Shown here piece after piece: positions 32,326 to 41,074 of a stretch of 51,858 bases of DNA. Source of the stretch: Thermodesulfovibrio sp. (GTDB lineage: Bacteria; Nitrospirota; Thermodesulfovibrionia; UBA6902); NCBI GenBank assembly GCA_026982355.1, contig JALSHG010000087.1, positions 1-51,858 of the forward strand, in the 5' to 3' direction. The notes under the pieces were generated by a model that saw only the letters and a program-made list of their open reading frames with translations, did not search any database and had not been told where the DNA came from. The position numbers and the translations under genes were made by a program. Every line of letters begins with the position of its first letter. The stretch's first letter is position 1.

Positions 32326-33693
32326 ATGAAGAACAGGCAGTTGAAGATATTCTTTTCAGGCATGGCCGGAAGCGGCGTATCTGCGATAGCCGGCTTCATG
32401 TCGTCCAAAGGACATATCGTCGCCGGCTCGGACAGGGTGTTTGACAAAAACCCTGATCATCCCCTTAAAAAGACTTTCATGTCCGCTGGAATCGCCATTG
32501 TGCCGCAGGACGGTCATGCTCTGGACAACAGCTTTGATCTGGCGGTCTTCAGCACCGCCGTGGAAGCCGGGATGCCGGAGGTATCAAAGGCCCGGGCGCT
32601 TGAAATCCCCGTGAGGACGCGTCCCGCCTGTCTTTGCGAAATCGCGGAATCTTTCAGGACAACTGCGGTTTCGGGAACAAGCGGCAAATCAACCGCCTCG
32701 GGACTGCTGGCCTTTCTTATGAGGGGGTTGGGTCTCAGTCCGAACTTCATAGGCGGAGGAAGGGTGAAACAGTTCAGGACATCATCAAACCCCGGTAACT
32801 TCCTGGCGGGTGAGTCGGATTATCTCGTTATAGAGGCATGCGAGTCGGACGGCAGCATTGTAAATTACAGGCCTCGGCACTCGATCCTTCTGAATCTCGC
32901 CCTTGACCATCACCCTGTTGATAAAACCGCCGCCATGTTCAGGGCGCTCATGGAGAACACCTCGGAAAAGACCATTGTAAATGCCGATGACAAAAACCTC
33001 TCTGAAATAAGAGGCAAAGATTCCGTCACGTTTTCCATACGCAACCCCTCACATTACAGGCCCGGGAATATTGAATACAGGCAGTTCAGCACTGATTTCT
33101 CGCTGCACGGGACCAGCTTCAGCCTTGCGCTGCCCGGCGAACACAACCTCTACAATGCCCTCTCGTGTATTGCCCTGCTTGCTGAAACAGGGATACCGCT
33201 TGATGACATTGCACGCCTGCTGCCGCGGTTTCAGGGCATTGAGAGGCGCTTTGACATTCACCTGAATGACGGCGAGAGACTCGTCATTGATGACTATGCC
33301 CACAATCCCCACAAGATATCATCCCTTATGAAGACGGCCGGCCGGTTTAGAGAGAGCGTGTGTTACATATTTCAGCCTCACGGATTCGCTCCCACAAGGA
33401 TGATGAAGGACGAATACATCGAGGCATTCAGGGAAAACCTCCGCGACCGGGACCATCTTGTCATCCTTCCCGTGTATTATGCGGGCGGAACAGCCGCCGG
33501 GGACATATCGAGCCACGACCTTGCGGCAGGAATAAAGGCGGGCGGCAAATCAGCGGAAGTGATGGAAAAGAGAGACGATGTCTTTAAGTTGCCGGATAAA
33601 TACCGAACCCTTGTTATCTTCGGCGCCCGTGACGAGACCCTTGCAGACCTTGCAAAGCAAATAGCCGGCATTCGATCTCAAATCAGCGTCTGA
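32326..33693 (+). CDS. Mur ligase family protein, MurC/Mpl-like
   Basis: 455 residues. The N-terminal Rossmann domain has FFSGMAGSGVSAIAGFMSSK. The ATP loop reads SGTSGKSTASG (about 117-127), where MurC and Mpl normally have GTHGKTT. Later motifs are conserved: EACESDGS, LNLALDHH, GEHNLYNALSCIALL, VIDDYAHNPHKI and IFQPHGFAPTRMM. The protein should join an amino acid or peptide to a UDP-muramyl-type substrate, but the altered loop marks a divergent subgroup, so main MurC duty is uncertain. No cell-wall cluster surrounds it. Confidence 0.75.
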   Translation: MKNRQLKIFFSGMAGSGVSAIAGFMSSKGHIVAGSDRVFDKNPDHPLKKTFMSAGIAIVPQDGHALDNSFDLAVFSTAVEAGMPEVSKARALEIPVRTRPACLCEIAESFRTTAVSGTSGKSTASGLLAFLMRGLGLSPNFIGGGRVKQFRTSSNPGNFLAGESDYLVIEACESDGSIVNYRPRHSILLNLALDHHPVDKTAAMFRALMENTSEKTIVNADDKNLSEIRGKDSVTFSIRNPSHYRPGNIEYRQFSTDFSLHGTSFSLALPGEHNLYNALSCIALLAETGIPLDDIARLLPRFQGIERRFDIHLNDGERLVIDDYAHNPHKISSLMKTAGRFRESVCYIFQPHGFAPTRMMKDEYIEAFRENLRDRDHLVILPVYYAGGTAAGDISSHDLAAGIKAGGKSAEVMEKRDDVFKLPDKYRTLVIFGARDETLADLAKQIAGIRSQISV

Positions 33694-33741
33694 TCCATCG
33701 GGTATCTCTCTTGCTTCCATTGTCTCATTCCGCCTGCACCC

Positions 33742-33787
33742 CCTAATTACAGGTAAAAAACACCGCCCGGTTTATGCAACATTAAGG
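33742..33787 (-). mobile_element. Short inverted-repeat element
   Basis: The plus strand runs CTAATTACAGGTAAAAAACA to GTTTATGCAACATTAAGG. It is the one copy here that lies against the direction of both flanking genes. Confidence 0.65.
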
Positions 33788-33848
33788 TGATTATCCGTGC
33801 ACCCTTCACACTTCTTGACTATTAATCCCATGCACGTTATATTTTTGT

Positions 33849-34793
33849 ATGTCCCTGAAATACAAGCCGCTGCTGTTTGACGGAATAAAAACCCGCAGAC
33901 TTGAGGCGAGAAAGAGCAAGGTCGGTCTCGAAAAACTCGGCAAACCCTTCATAAAAAAAGGCGGTTTTGATTGTTTTCTCAACAGCCTCCCTGATATCCT
34001 CGCTGCAAGCGATCTCAAGGCGGTTGTCAACGCCGTTGTCAGGGCACGGGAAAAAGACAGGCCGGTAATCCTCGGCATGGGGGCGCATCCGGTAAAAGTC
34101 GGCCTTACCCCGGTTATTATTAATTTAATGGAGAATAACGTGATTACGGCCGTTGCCATGAACGGCGCCTGTATTGTGCACGACTACGAGTTGAGCCTGA
34201 CTGGCCGGACATCAGAGGACGTGGATGCCGAGCTCTGCCGGGGGACCTTCGGCATGGCGGAGGAGACCGGCAGGCGGCTGAACACGGCGATTAACGATGG
34301 TGTGAAAAAAGGATACGGCATCGGCAGGGCCGTCGGAGAATATATCATGCAAAGCAATGCAGCTTACAAAGACCTGAGTATCCTGTCAGCGGCTTCAAGA
34401 CTGGATATCGCGGCAACCGTGCACGTTGCCGTGGGCACTGATATCATCCACATGCACCCTGAGGCGGACGGTTCCTGCATCGGCGAAGGGAGCATGAGGG
34501 ACTTCAGGCTTTTTTCATCGGTCGTCTCGGACCTCAGGGGCGGCGTGTATATCAACCTCGGCTCCGCCGTGATCATGCCGGAGGTTTTTCTGAAGGCGGT
34601 AGCCGTCACAAGAAACCTGAAATATAATGTCAGAGACTTCACAACCGTGAACATGGACTTTATACAACACTACAGGAGCCGTGAAAATGTCCTGAGACGC
34701 CCCGTCCTCTCCGGCGGCAGGTCATACGCCCTCACAGGCCACCATGAAATAATGTTTCCGCTCCTGGCCGCCGCGGTGATGGAGAAGATATGA
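33849..34793 (+). CDS. Deoxyhypusine-synthase-like protein
   Basis: 314 residues. GMGAHPVKVGLTPVIINLME, VTAVAMNGA-like and HDYELSLTGRTSEDVDAELC then GTFGMAEETGR, plus GTDIIHMHPEADG and YALTGHHEIMFPLLAAAV, suggest the NAD-binding fold of deoxyhypusine synthase. True substrate eIF5A/aIF5A is absent from bacteria, so the reaction here is unknown; bacterial relatives have been linked to homospermidine-type chemistry or left unassigned. It overlaps the ferredoxin gene by 4 bases, which hints at a redox partner. No good ribosome-binding site precedes ATG 33849. Confidence 0.6.
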   Translation: MSLKYKPLLFDGIKTRRLEARKSKVGLEKLGKPFIKKGGFDCFLNSLPDILAASDLKAVVNAVVRAREKDRPVILGMGAHPVKVGLTPVIINLMENNVITAVAMNGACIVHDYELSLTGRTSEDVDAELCRGTFGMAEETGRRLNTAINDGVKKGYGIGRAVGEYIMQSNAAYKDLSILSAASRLDIAATVHVAVGTDIIHMHPEADGSCIGEGSMRDFRLFSSVVSDLRGGVYINLGSAVIMPEVFLKAVAVTRNLKYNVRDFTTVNMDFIQHYRSRENVLRRPVLSGGRSYALTGHHEIMFPLLAAAVMEKI

Positions 34794-34981
34794 TCCCCGT
34801 CGTCAACCCGGACCTGTGCATAGGCTGCGGAAACTGCGAGGAGATCTGCCCGAGCGTCTTCCAGCTCATCGACGAAAAATCCGTTGTGGTCGACCCTGGA
34901 GCGTGCGATTTTTCCGAATGCTGCGAGGCAGCGGCCGAGAACTGCCCGGCAGAGGCGATAACCCTTGAGGAAGATGCATAA
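34790..34981 (+). CDS. Small ferredoxin, single [4Fe-4S] type
   Basis: 63 residues. CIGCGNCEEIC (C10, C13, C16, C20) and the distal NCP (C52) match one-cluster ferredoxins of the Desulfovibrio gigas type, in which three N-terminal Cys plus the distal Cys-Pro bind the cluster. C20 with C44 or C45 may form the extra disulfide. It overlaps the gene before (ATGA) and the penicillin-binding protein gene after. Confidence 0.88.
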   Translation: MIPVVNPDLCIGCGNCEEICPSVFQLIDEKSVVVDPGACDFSECCEAAAENCPAEAITLEEDA

Positions 34982-37319
34982 GGGATTTGCTCTCAGGGCC
35001 TTTGTTCTCATCATCGTCATAGCCACGGGCGTTGCCCTCGGCGGCTTCCTCGCCCTTACAAGGGGCGTTCCCCGCATAGAGGAGATTAAAGGCTACAGGC
35101 CGGCAAACGGCACAAAGGTCTATGCGGACGATGACACCCTTATAGGCGAGTTCAAGATCGAAAAGGGGGAATATGTCCCGCTTTCCAGGATACCGGAGAA
35201 TCTCATAAGGGCGGTGGTGGCTGTTGAAGACTCCAGGTTCTGGGTCCACGAGGGCATAGATTTTATTGCAATCGTAAGGGCGCTGACAAGGGATATACGG
35301 GCCAGGCGCATCAAGGAGGGCGCGAGCACGATCACCCAGCAACTGGCAAAGGTGGTCTTTCTCTCCCCGGAGAGGACGATCGCAAGAAAATTAAAGGAGG
35401 CCACCCTGGCCTTCAGGCTCGAAAAAAACCTGACCAAGGAAGAGATTCTTGAACTCTACCTCAACAAGATATATTTCGGCCACGGCGCCTACGGCGTCGA
35501 GTCCGCCGCCAAGGCATATTTCGGCAAGCCCGTCTCTGATGTCACGCTTGCCGAGGCCGCGCTCCTCGGCGGCCTTATCAAGGCCCCGAGCAGGTACTCC
35601 CCCTACAACAACATTCACAGGGCAAAGGAGAGGCAGCTCATTGTCCTTAAAAGGATGAAGGAGGTCGGCTACATAACCGGGGAGCAGGTGAAAGAGGCGT
35701 ACGAGCAGCCCCTTTATCTTTCCAGCGTGAGACAGGAGAAGTTTTCCCCGAATTATTTCCTCGAATACGTCAGGAAGTATCTGGAGGAGAAATACGGCAT
35801 AGAGATGATTTACAAGGGGGGTCTCAGGGTCTATACAACCCTGGACAAGGACATGCAGATCGCCGCCGTAAATTCTTTGAAGGCAGGTCTCAGGAGGCTG
35901 GACAAAAGACAGGGCTTCAGGGGGCCTATCGGCCATAAGGATATCGACGTGAAAGAGGAGATGAAGACAGGTGAATCCTTTGAAAAGGTGGTCATGAGAA
36001 AGGGCGACATCATGACCGCCACGGTGCTCCGCGTGTCCGCCTCCCAGGCCACCGTCAAGACAAGGGGCGTGATCGGCAAGCTCTTCCTGCCGGATGCGAG
36101 GTGGTGGGTCAGGAAGGTTATAGATTCGGAGGGCAGGCTGGTCAGGAAATTCAGGAGACCCAGGCTTTCGGCCATATTGAAACCCGGCGACATTATCAAT
36201 GTAAGGGTCAAGAAGACAAAGGGCAGATATCCTGTGTTCAGCCTCGACCAGGAGCCGCTTGTGCAGGGCGCGGTTGTGGCCATAGAGGGCTCCACAGGAT
36301 ACATACGGGCCATAGTGGGGGGGTATGATTTCAGGAAAAGCGAGTTCAACAGGGCGGTCTTTGCAAGGAGGCAGGCAGGCTCTGCCTTCAAGCCCGTTAT
36401 ATTTGCAGCGGCCATGGACCATGGCTATACCCCCGCAAGCATAATAATAGATGAGCCGCTGATCTATGAGAGCAAACGCTTCGGGGACTGGGAGCCGGAG
36501 AATTACGACGGGAAATACCACGGTGCCACACGGCTCAGGGAGGCCCTGGTTCACTCAAGGAATATCGTCACCGTAAAGCTCCTCGAGCAGATAGGCGTGA
36601 GCAATGTTATAAGGTTCGCCCGCAGGATCGGGATCAGGGGAGAGCTTCCGCGCAACCTGACCCTCGGTCTCGGCAGCCTGAGCATAAGCCCCCTTGAGAT
36701 GACCTCGGCCTTCAGCGTCTTTGCACAGGGCGGCATCAGGAGGGAGCCGATCGCCATCAAGTATATCATCGACTCGGACGGAAACGTGCTCGAAAACAAC
36801 GAACCGAAGGGCGTGAGGGTGATAAGCCCCCAGACGGCGTTTCTCACGACTTCGATGCTCGAGGATGTTGTGAAATACGGCACGGGCTGGCGTGCAAGGG
36901 CGCTCGGCAGGCCGGTTGCGGGCAAGACGGGCACGACCAATGAATACAGGGACGCCTGGTTCATAGGCTACACCCCGGGGCTGGTTGCAGGCGTGTGGGT
37001 GGGATTTGACGATGTCAGAACCCTCGGGGACGGAGAGACGGGTTCAAAGGCCGCGGCTCCCATATGGGTGTCTTTCATGAAAAAGGCGCTTGCCGGGGCG
37101 GGTGAAAAGAGGGACTTCAGTATCCCGGACGGTATTGTTACGGCTGTGATTGATCCGGTGACCGGGCTGCTTGCCACCAGCGAGACGGAAAAGATGGTGG
37201 AGTTTTTCAAGGAAGGCACCGTCCCGAAAGTCTACTCCACGGAATTCTACAGGGACCTGATAATGCTCCAGAAAAAAGCGCTTGAGAAAATAAAGAAAAC
37301 AGAGGATAATAATCCTTAA
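34974..37319 (+). CDS. mrcA: Class A penicillin-binding protein (PBP1A type)
   Basis: 781 residues from ATG 34974 (a TTG at 34965 is an alternative). A single N-terminal membrane helix is followed by the GT51 transglycosylase domain with AVEDSRFWVHEGIDFIAIVR, EGASTITQQLAKVVFLSPER and LELYLNKIYFGHGAYGVES, then an OB-like insert. The transpeptidase has SAFKPVIFAAAMD, SRN and GKTGTTNEYRDAWFIGYTPG. It polymerises and cross-links peptidoglycan in the periplasm. The last codons, CCT TAA, come from the inverted-repeat element at 37314, so the repeat supplies the stop. Confidence 0.94.
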   Translation: MHKGFALRAFVLIIVIATGVALGGFLALTRGVPRIEEIKGYRPANGTKVYADDDTLIGEFKIEKGEYVPLSRIPENLIRAVVAVEDSRFWVHEGIDFIAIVRALTRDIRARRIKEGASTITQQLAKVVFLSPERTIARKLKEATLAFRLEKNLTKEEILELYLNKIYFGHGAYGVESAAKAYFGKPVSDVTLAEAALLGGLIKAPSRYSPYNNIHRAKERQLIVLKRMKEVGYITGEQVKEAYEQPLYLSSVRQEKFSPNYFLEYVRKYLEEKYGIEMIYKGGLRVYTTLDKDMQIAAVNSLKAGLRRLDKRQGFRGPIGHKDIDVKEEMKTGESFEKVVMRKGDIMTATVLRVSASQATVKTRGVIGKLFLPDARWWVRKVIDSEGRLVRKFRRPRLSAILKPGDIINVRVKKTKGRYPVFSLDQEPLVQGAVVAIEGSTGYIRAIVGGYDFRKSEFNRAVFARRQAGSAFKPVIFAAAMDHGYTPASIIIDEPLIYESKRFGDWEPENYDGKYHGATRLREALVHSRNIVTVKLLEQIGVSNVIRFARRIGIRGELPRNLTLGLGSLSISPLEMTSAFSVFAQGGIRREPIAIKYIIDSDGNVLENNEPKGVRVISPQTAFLTTSMLEDVVKYGTGWRARALGRPVAGKTGTTNEYRDAWFIGYTPGLVAGVWVGFDDVRTLGDGETGSKAAAPIWVSFMKKALAGAGEKRDFSIPDGIVTAVIDPVTGLLATSETEKMVEFFKEGTVPKVYSTEFYRDLIMLQKKALEKIKKTEDNNP

Positions 37320-37407
37320 TGTTGCATAAAACCGGCAGGAGGGTCCGCCGTAAAACCTGCCGCACACCCTCCTGCCCGCTGGCGGTGTTTTTATGCCGCT
37401 GCAAGGT
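37314..37407 (+). mobile_element. Medium inverted-repeat element overlapping the PBP stop codon
   Basis: It begins CCTTAATGTTGCATAAAACC and ends TTTATGCCGCTGCAAGG. The inner arms GGCAGGAGGGT and ACCCTCCTGCC pair perfectly. The flanks TAAT and TAAC are near-matching candidates for a 4-bp target duplication. Confidence 0.85.
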
Positions 37408-37482
37408 AACGAGCAATAATGTTATTGAGTTATTGACCGGCAGATGTTATTCTTACATAATCAAATTAACGGGGAGGTTGTC

Positions 37483-37776
37483 ATGAAGGTAATAATCCTG
37501 TCTTTAACGGTCCTGATATTGTTCACATTCGTGTCTCTGTGCCCGGCCCAGGAGATCCCCCTCGAAAAGGCCTATTCACTGTATTACAAGGGGAAAAAGG
37601 ATACGGCAATAAAGATGATGGAGGACTATGTCAGGGACCATCCCGACGCGCGGGCGTTCTATTTCCTCGGGTATGCCTATTATGAAATGAAACAACTGGA
37701 CAAGGCTAGGGAGTATTTCACCAAGGCGTATAAACAGGATTCCTTTTACAGCCCCATGGCCGGGGGGAAAAAGTGA
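37483..37776 (+). CDS. Small exported TPR protein
   Basis: 97 residues from ATG 37483, preceded by GGGGAGG. A signal peptide (MKVIILSLTVLILFTFVSLC then PAQ) is followed by two tetratricopeptide repeats, ending FYFLGYAYYEMKQLDKAREY then FTKAYKQDSF. TPR units mediate protein contacts; the partner is unknown. It probably acts in the periplasm. The short gap to pyk contains a GGGGCGCCCC palindrome that might end both transcripts. Confidence 0.75.
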   Translation: MKVIILSLTVLILFTFVSLCPAQEIPLEKAYSLYYKGKKDTAIKMMEDYVRDHPDARAFYFLGYAYYEMKQLDKAREYFTKAYKQDSFYSPMAGGKK

Positions 37777-37812
37777 TGCTTCATGTCCGGAGGGGGCGCC
37801 CCGGCGGAAAAA

Positions 37813-39219
37813 TCATACCCCCACGGTGTGAAGCTTCATTATGTTTGTCTTTCCGCCGGATGCAAAGGGCGATGACGCAATAATCGCAACGGAATCACCC
37901 TTTCGCGCGATACCATGTTCAAGCAGGGCCTTTTCAGACTCTGCAATCATCTCATCCGTGTTCCCGGGAAATTTCATCACATGGGGTGTGATTCCCCAGT
38001 AGAGGTTCATTCTCCTGCGTATGTCTTCACTTACGGTAAAACCGGTAACAGGCACCCGCGGCCTGAACTTCGACACAAGAAGGGCTGTAAAACCGCTGCG
38101 GCTGAATGCGACTATCGTCTTTGCGTTTATATCCGCCGCCGAGGAGCATGCGGCCCCTGCAACGGCCCGCGCAAAGCCCTTTGAGGCGATATCCGCGGCA
38201 TGGCCGCTGATCCTGTGTTTCTCCGTGTAGCTTATAATCCTGTGCATCATCCTCAGTGCCCTGACGGGATACCTGCCGACCGCCGTCTCCGCGGAAAGCA
38301 TGAGCGCATCGGTGCCGTCAAGCACTGCGTTGGCCACATCCGCGGCCTCGGCCCTTGTGGGCCGCATGTGCGCTGTCATGGACTCCAGCATCTGCGTGGC
38401 CGTGATGACCGGTTTCAAGGCTGAATTGCATTTCTCTATCAGACGCTTCTGGATCAGCGGCACTTCCTCGGGCGGCACCTCGACGCCGAGGTCCCCCCTT
38501 GCAATCATGATGCCGTCGGAGGCCTCGATGATCCCGTCCATGTTTAAAAGGGCGTGCCTGTTTTCTATCTTTGCGATTACCGGAAGGTCGGAGCCGTTTT
38601 TCTTCAGCCATTTCTTTACTCTCAGGATGTCGCTTCCGGAACGCACAAACGAAAGCGCCGCATAATCGACACCTGTCCTTATGCCGAACGCAAGGTCCCT
38701 CTTGTCGCCTTCCGTAAAAGTCGGCGCAGAGACCCTGACACCCGGGAGGTTAACGCCCTTTTTCTCCTTAAGCAGCCCGCCCTCCGTGACTTTGGTGATC
38801 AGCCTGTCCTTTTCCCTGCGCACCACCTTCAACTGTATCAGCCCGTCGTCTATCAGTATCCTGTCGCCGGGGTTGACATCACTGAGCAAGCGGGGATACA
38901 CGACCTGGATCAATCCGGCATCGCCGGGGGTATTCCCGGGGGTAAGGGCAAGGGTGGAGCCTTCCTTGATGTGGACCGCCCCTCCTTTGACGGAGCCTAT
39001 CCTTATCTTCAGACCCTTCAGGTCCTGAAGCACGGCAACGGGCCTGTCATACCTGCGGGCAGCCGCCCTTATGAACTGCACCGCCTTTTCGTGCTCTGCA
39101 TATGTGCCGTGCGAGAAGTTAAGCCTTGCGACATCCATCCCGGACCTTACGAGCCGGCGGATCGTGCCTTCGGAACTGCTCGCCGGCCCTATCGTGCAGA
39201 CTATCTTTGCCTTGCGCAT
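37813..39219 (-). CDS. pyk: Pyruvate kinase
   Basis: 468 residues. KIVCTIGPASSSEGTIRRLV, VARLNFSHGTYAEHEKA, then the active-site signature VIAKIENRHALLNMDGI and IMIARGDLGVEVPPEEVPLI, ATQMLESMT and DGTDALMLSAETAVG. The C-terminal domain lacks a fused PEP-utilising extension. It makes pyruvate and ATP from phosphoenolpyruvate and ADP. It is transcribed towards the TPR gene; upstream lies nadB in the same direction. Confidence 0.96.
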   Translation of the reverse strand: MRKAKIVCTIGPASSSEGTIRRLVRSGMDVARLNFSHGTYAEHEKAVQFIRAAARRYDRPVAVLQDLKGLKIRIGSVKGGAVHIKEGSTLALTPGNTPGDAGLIQVVYPRLLSDVNPGDRILIDDGLIQLKVVRREKDRLITKVTEGGLLKEKKGVNLPGVRVSAPTFTEGDKRDLAFGIRTGVDYAALSFVRSGSDILRVKKWLKKNGSDLPVIAKIENRHALLNMDGIIEASDGIMIARGDLGVEVPPEEVPLIQKRLIEKCNSALKPVITATQMLESMTAHMRPTRAEAADVANAVLDGTDALMLSAETAVGRYPVRALRMMHRIISYTEKHRISGHAADIASKGFARAVAGAACSSAADINAKTIVAFSRSGFTALLVSKFRPRVPVTGFTVSEDIRRRMNLYWGITPHVMKFPGNTDEMIAESEKALLEHGIARKGDSVAIIASSPFASGGKTNIMKLHTVGV

Positions 39220-39229
39220 GAAATCACTC

Positions 39230-39278
39230 CGTTACCGGGATACAAAAGGGTGTCCCCGCGCGTTTATCCCACATTAAG
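39230..39278 (-). mobile_element. Degenerate short inverted-repeat element
   Basis: The plus-strand right end TTTATCCCACATTAAG matches the reversed family left end, and CGTTACCGGGATACAAAA resembles the other end. It is placed in gene direction between nadB and pyk. Confidence 0.45.
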
Positions 39279-39279
39279 A

Positions 39280-40869
39280 TTAACCAATCCACTTCACCCC
39301 TTCACCCATACGGCAGGCGGTGTGGCTCCGCCAGTTTTCGCCCCTTTCCCTGAAGTCGGAACGGTAGTGGGCCCCCACGCTGCCCCTTCTCAGTATGGCC
39401 GAGTCGATAATCAGGTTGGCGACGGTTATCATGTTCCTAAGCTCAGACTCCCTCCTGCCCTGAAACCGTCCCTTCATTATGTGTTCCCTCTTCATGAGCC
39501 ATCTCTTTGCGTCCACGAGCGACTTCTCACACCTTATGATACCCGCCTTGTTCCACATCAACTGCCTGAGGGATCTCCTGATCTTTTCCATTTCAACGGG
39601 CATCTCCCCGGGCGTGCTGTCCTGAGCCGCGTGTCCGTGATATGAATCAGTGTCCGTCTTACTCCCTCCGGTGCCGGCCTCCGCGTATTTCAGCGCGCCC
39701 CTGCCCGCCCTTGCGCCGAAGACCAGGCCCTCGAGCAGGCTGTTGGAGGCCAGGCGGTTTGCGCCGTGCACCCCGGTGCATGCAACCTCGCCTGCTGCAA
39801 AGAGCCCCCTGACGCCGGTTTCGCCGGCAAGGCCGGTGCTGACGCCGCCCATGATATAGTGGGCCGCGGGACAGACCGGGACCATGTCTTCGGTGATGTC
39901 GATGTCGTACTGGAGGCACGTGGTGTATATCTGCGGGAAACGTTTTTTCACAAAATCCCCGTCAAGGTGCCTGAGGTCAAGGTAGACATGCCTTGCGCCC
40001 GTCTTGACCATTTCCGATACGATAGCCCTTGCCACTGTGTCCCTGGATGCAAGCTCCGACATTTCGTGGTATCGATGCATGAACCGCTGCCCGTGGATGT
40101 TTCTCAGAACCGCCCCCTCGCCCCTCATCGCCTCGCTCAGCAGGAACTGGGGCGCACCGGGGGAATAGAGCGTTGTCGGGTGGAACTGTATGAACTCCAT
40201 GTCCGTTATCAGTGCCCCGGCCCTGTATGCGATTGCTATGCCGTCGCCGGTGGATATCACGGGGTTTGTGGTCCTGGAGTAAAGCTGTCCGGCGCCGCCC
40301 GTGGCCAGGATCACGGCCCTTGCAAAAACATTGATGATGGAGTCTCCCCTGAGCACTGTTGCGCCGATACACCTGTCCTCATCCGTAAGCAGGTCGAGGG
40401 TGAATGCGAAATCATATCTCCTGACGGACGGGAAGGAGCTGGCCTTTTTGATGAGCACGCGCTCTATCTCCTTGCCGGTCGAATCACCGTGGGAATGAAG
40501 TATCCTCTTTCTCGTGTGCGCAGCCTCTATGGTGAATGATAGTTTGCTCCCTTCTTTGTCAAAGTCGGCGCCCCATGACATGAGCTCAAGTATGCAGGCG
40601 GGACCTTCCTCGACAAGGACCTTCACGGCCTCTTCATTGCAGAGGCCGTCGCCGGCCTTCACGGTGTCTTCATAGTGGATGCATACCTCGTCTTCATCGC
40701 TCAGGGCAACGGCCACCCCGCCCTGGGCGTATCCCGTTGTGCTCTCGGTGGCCTTGTCCTTTGTCAGGACAAGCACGCTTCCCCTTGGGGCAAGCTCTAT
40801 GGCGGCCCTCAGGCCGGCGACCCCGCCGCCTATCACAAGGAAATCCACGGTCTCCGAGGAAAAGTTCAT
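39280..40869 (-). CDS. nadB: L-aspartate oxidase
   Basis: 529 residues. The FAD-binding N-terminus is FLVIGGGVAGLRAAIELA, with TTGYAQGGVAVAL, HTRKRILHSHGDSTGKEIER and the active-site region MEFIQFHPTTLYSPG. PAAHYIMGGVSTGLAGETGV and CTGVHGANRLASNSLLEGLV follow, and the helical C-terminal domain ends near RGENWRSHTACRMGEG. It oxidises aspartate to iminoaspartate, the first step of bacterial NAD synthesis. Fumarate may be the acceptor under anoxia. nadA and nadC are not in the window. Confidence 0.95.
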   Translation of the reverse strand: MNFSSETVDFLVIGGGVAGLRAAIELAPRGSVLVLTKDKATESTTGYAQGGVAVALSDEDEVCIHYEDTVKAGDGLCNEEAVKVLVEEGPACILELMSWGADFDKEGSKLSFTIEAAHTRKRILHSHGDSTGKEIERVLIKKASSFPSVRRYDFAFTLDLLTDEDRCIGATVLRGDSIINVFARAVILATGGAGQLYSRTTNPVISTGDGIAIAYRAGALITDMEFIQFHPTTLYSPGAPQFLLSEAMRGEGAVLRNIHGQRFMHRYHEMSELASRDTVARAIVSEMVKTGARHVYLDLRHLDGDFVKKRFPQIYTTCLQYDIDITEDMVPVCPAAHYIMGGVSTGLAGETGVRGLFAAGEVACTGVHGANRLASNSLLEGLVFGARAGRGALKYAEAGTGGSKTDTDSYHGHAAQDSTPGEMPVEMEKIRRSLRQLMWNKAGIIRCEKSLVDAKRWLMKREHIMKGRFQGRRESELRNMITVANLIIDSAILRRGSVGAHYRSDFRERGENWRSHTACRMGEGVKWIG

Positions 40870-41074
40870 GATTGTAGAAATATTAAAGTATGGCGTGCGG
40901 TTAAGTCAATTTTCAGTCCCCGGGGCCGCGGCGCACTTGATTTGCGCGGGGCCGCCGGGTTATGCTGAAACAGTTTGTGTGAAGGACAATTCACCCCCAC
41001 GCCGGCCATCCACCCCGTGTGCGTGTAATGCACATGCAGGCGTCAAGGGTGAGGGGGGTATATGATTTCTGCAC
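40870..41074. other. Intergenic region between nadB and the cysteine-rich protein gene
   Basis: No gene is seen. It is GC-rich in the middle, with facing runs (GGGGCCGCGGCGC and GCGCGGGGCCGCC) that can fold. It should hold the promoters of nadB (leftward) and of the 41075 gene (rightward), but I can place neither with confidence. Confidence 0.3.

Noticed and set aside
35391-36554. A 387-codon open frame antisense to the penicillin-binding protein gene
   Set aside because: Composition is that of a reverse-strand shadow; all family motifs lie on the plus strand.
38554-39645. A 363-codon open frame antisense to pyk and the end of nadB
   Set aside because: It mirrors strongly coding genes in a GC-rich context, has no recognisable domain and no ribosome-binding site.
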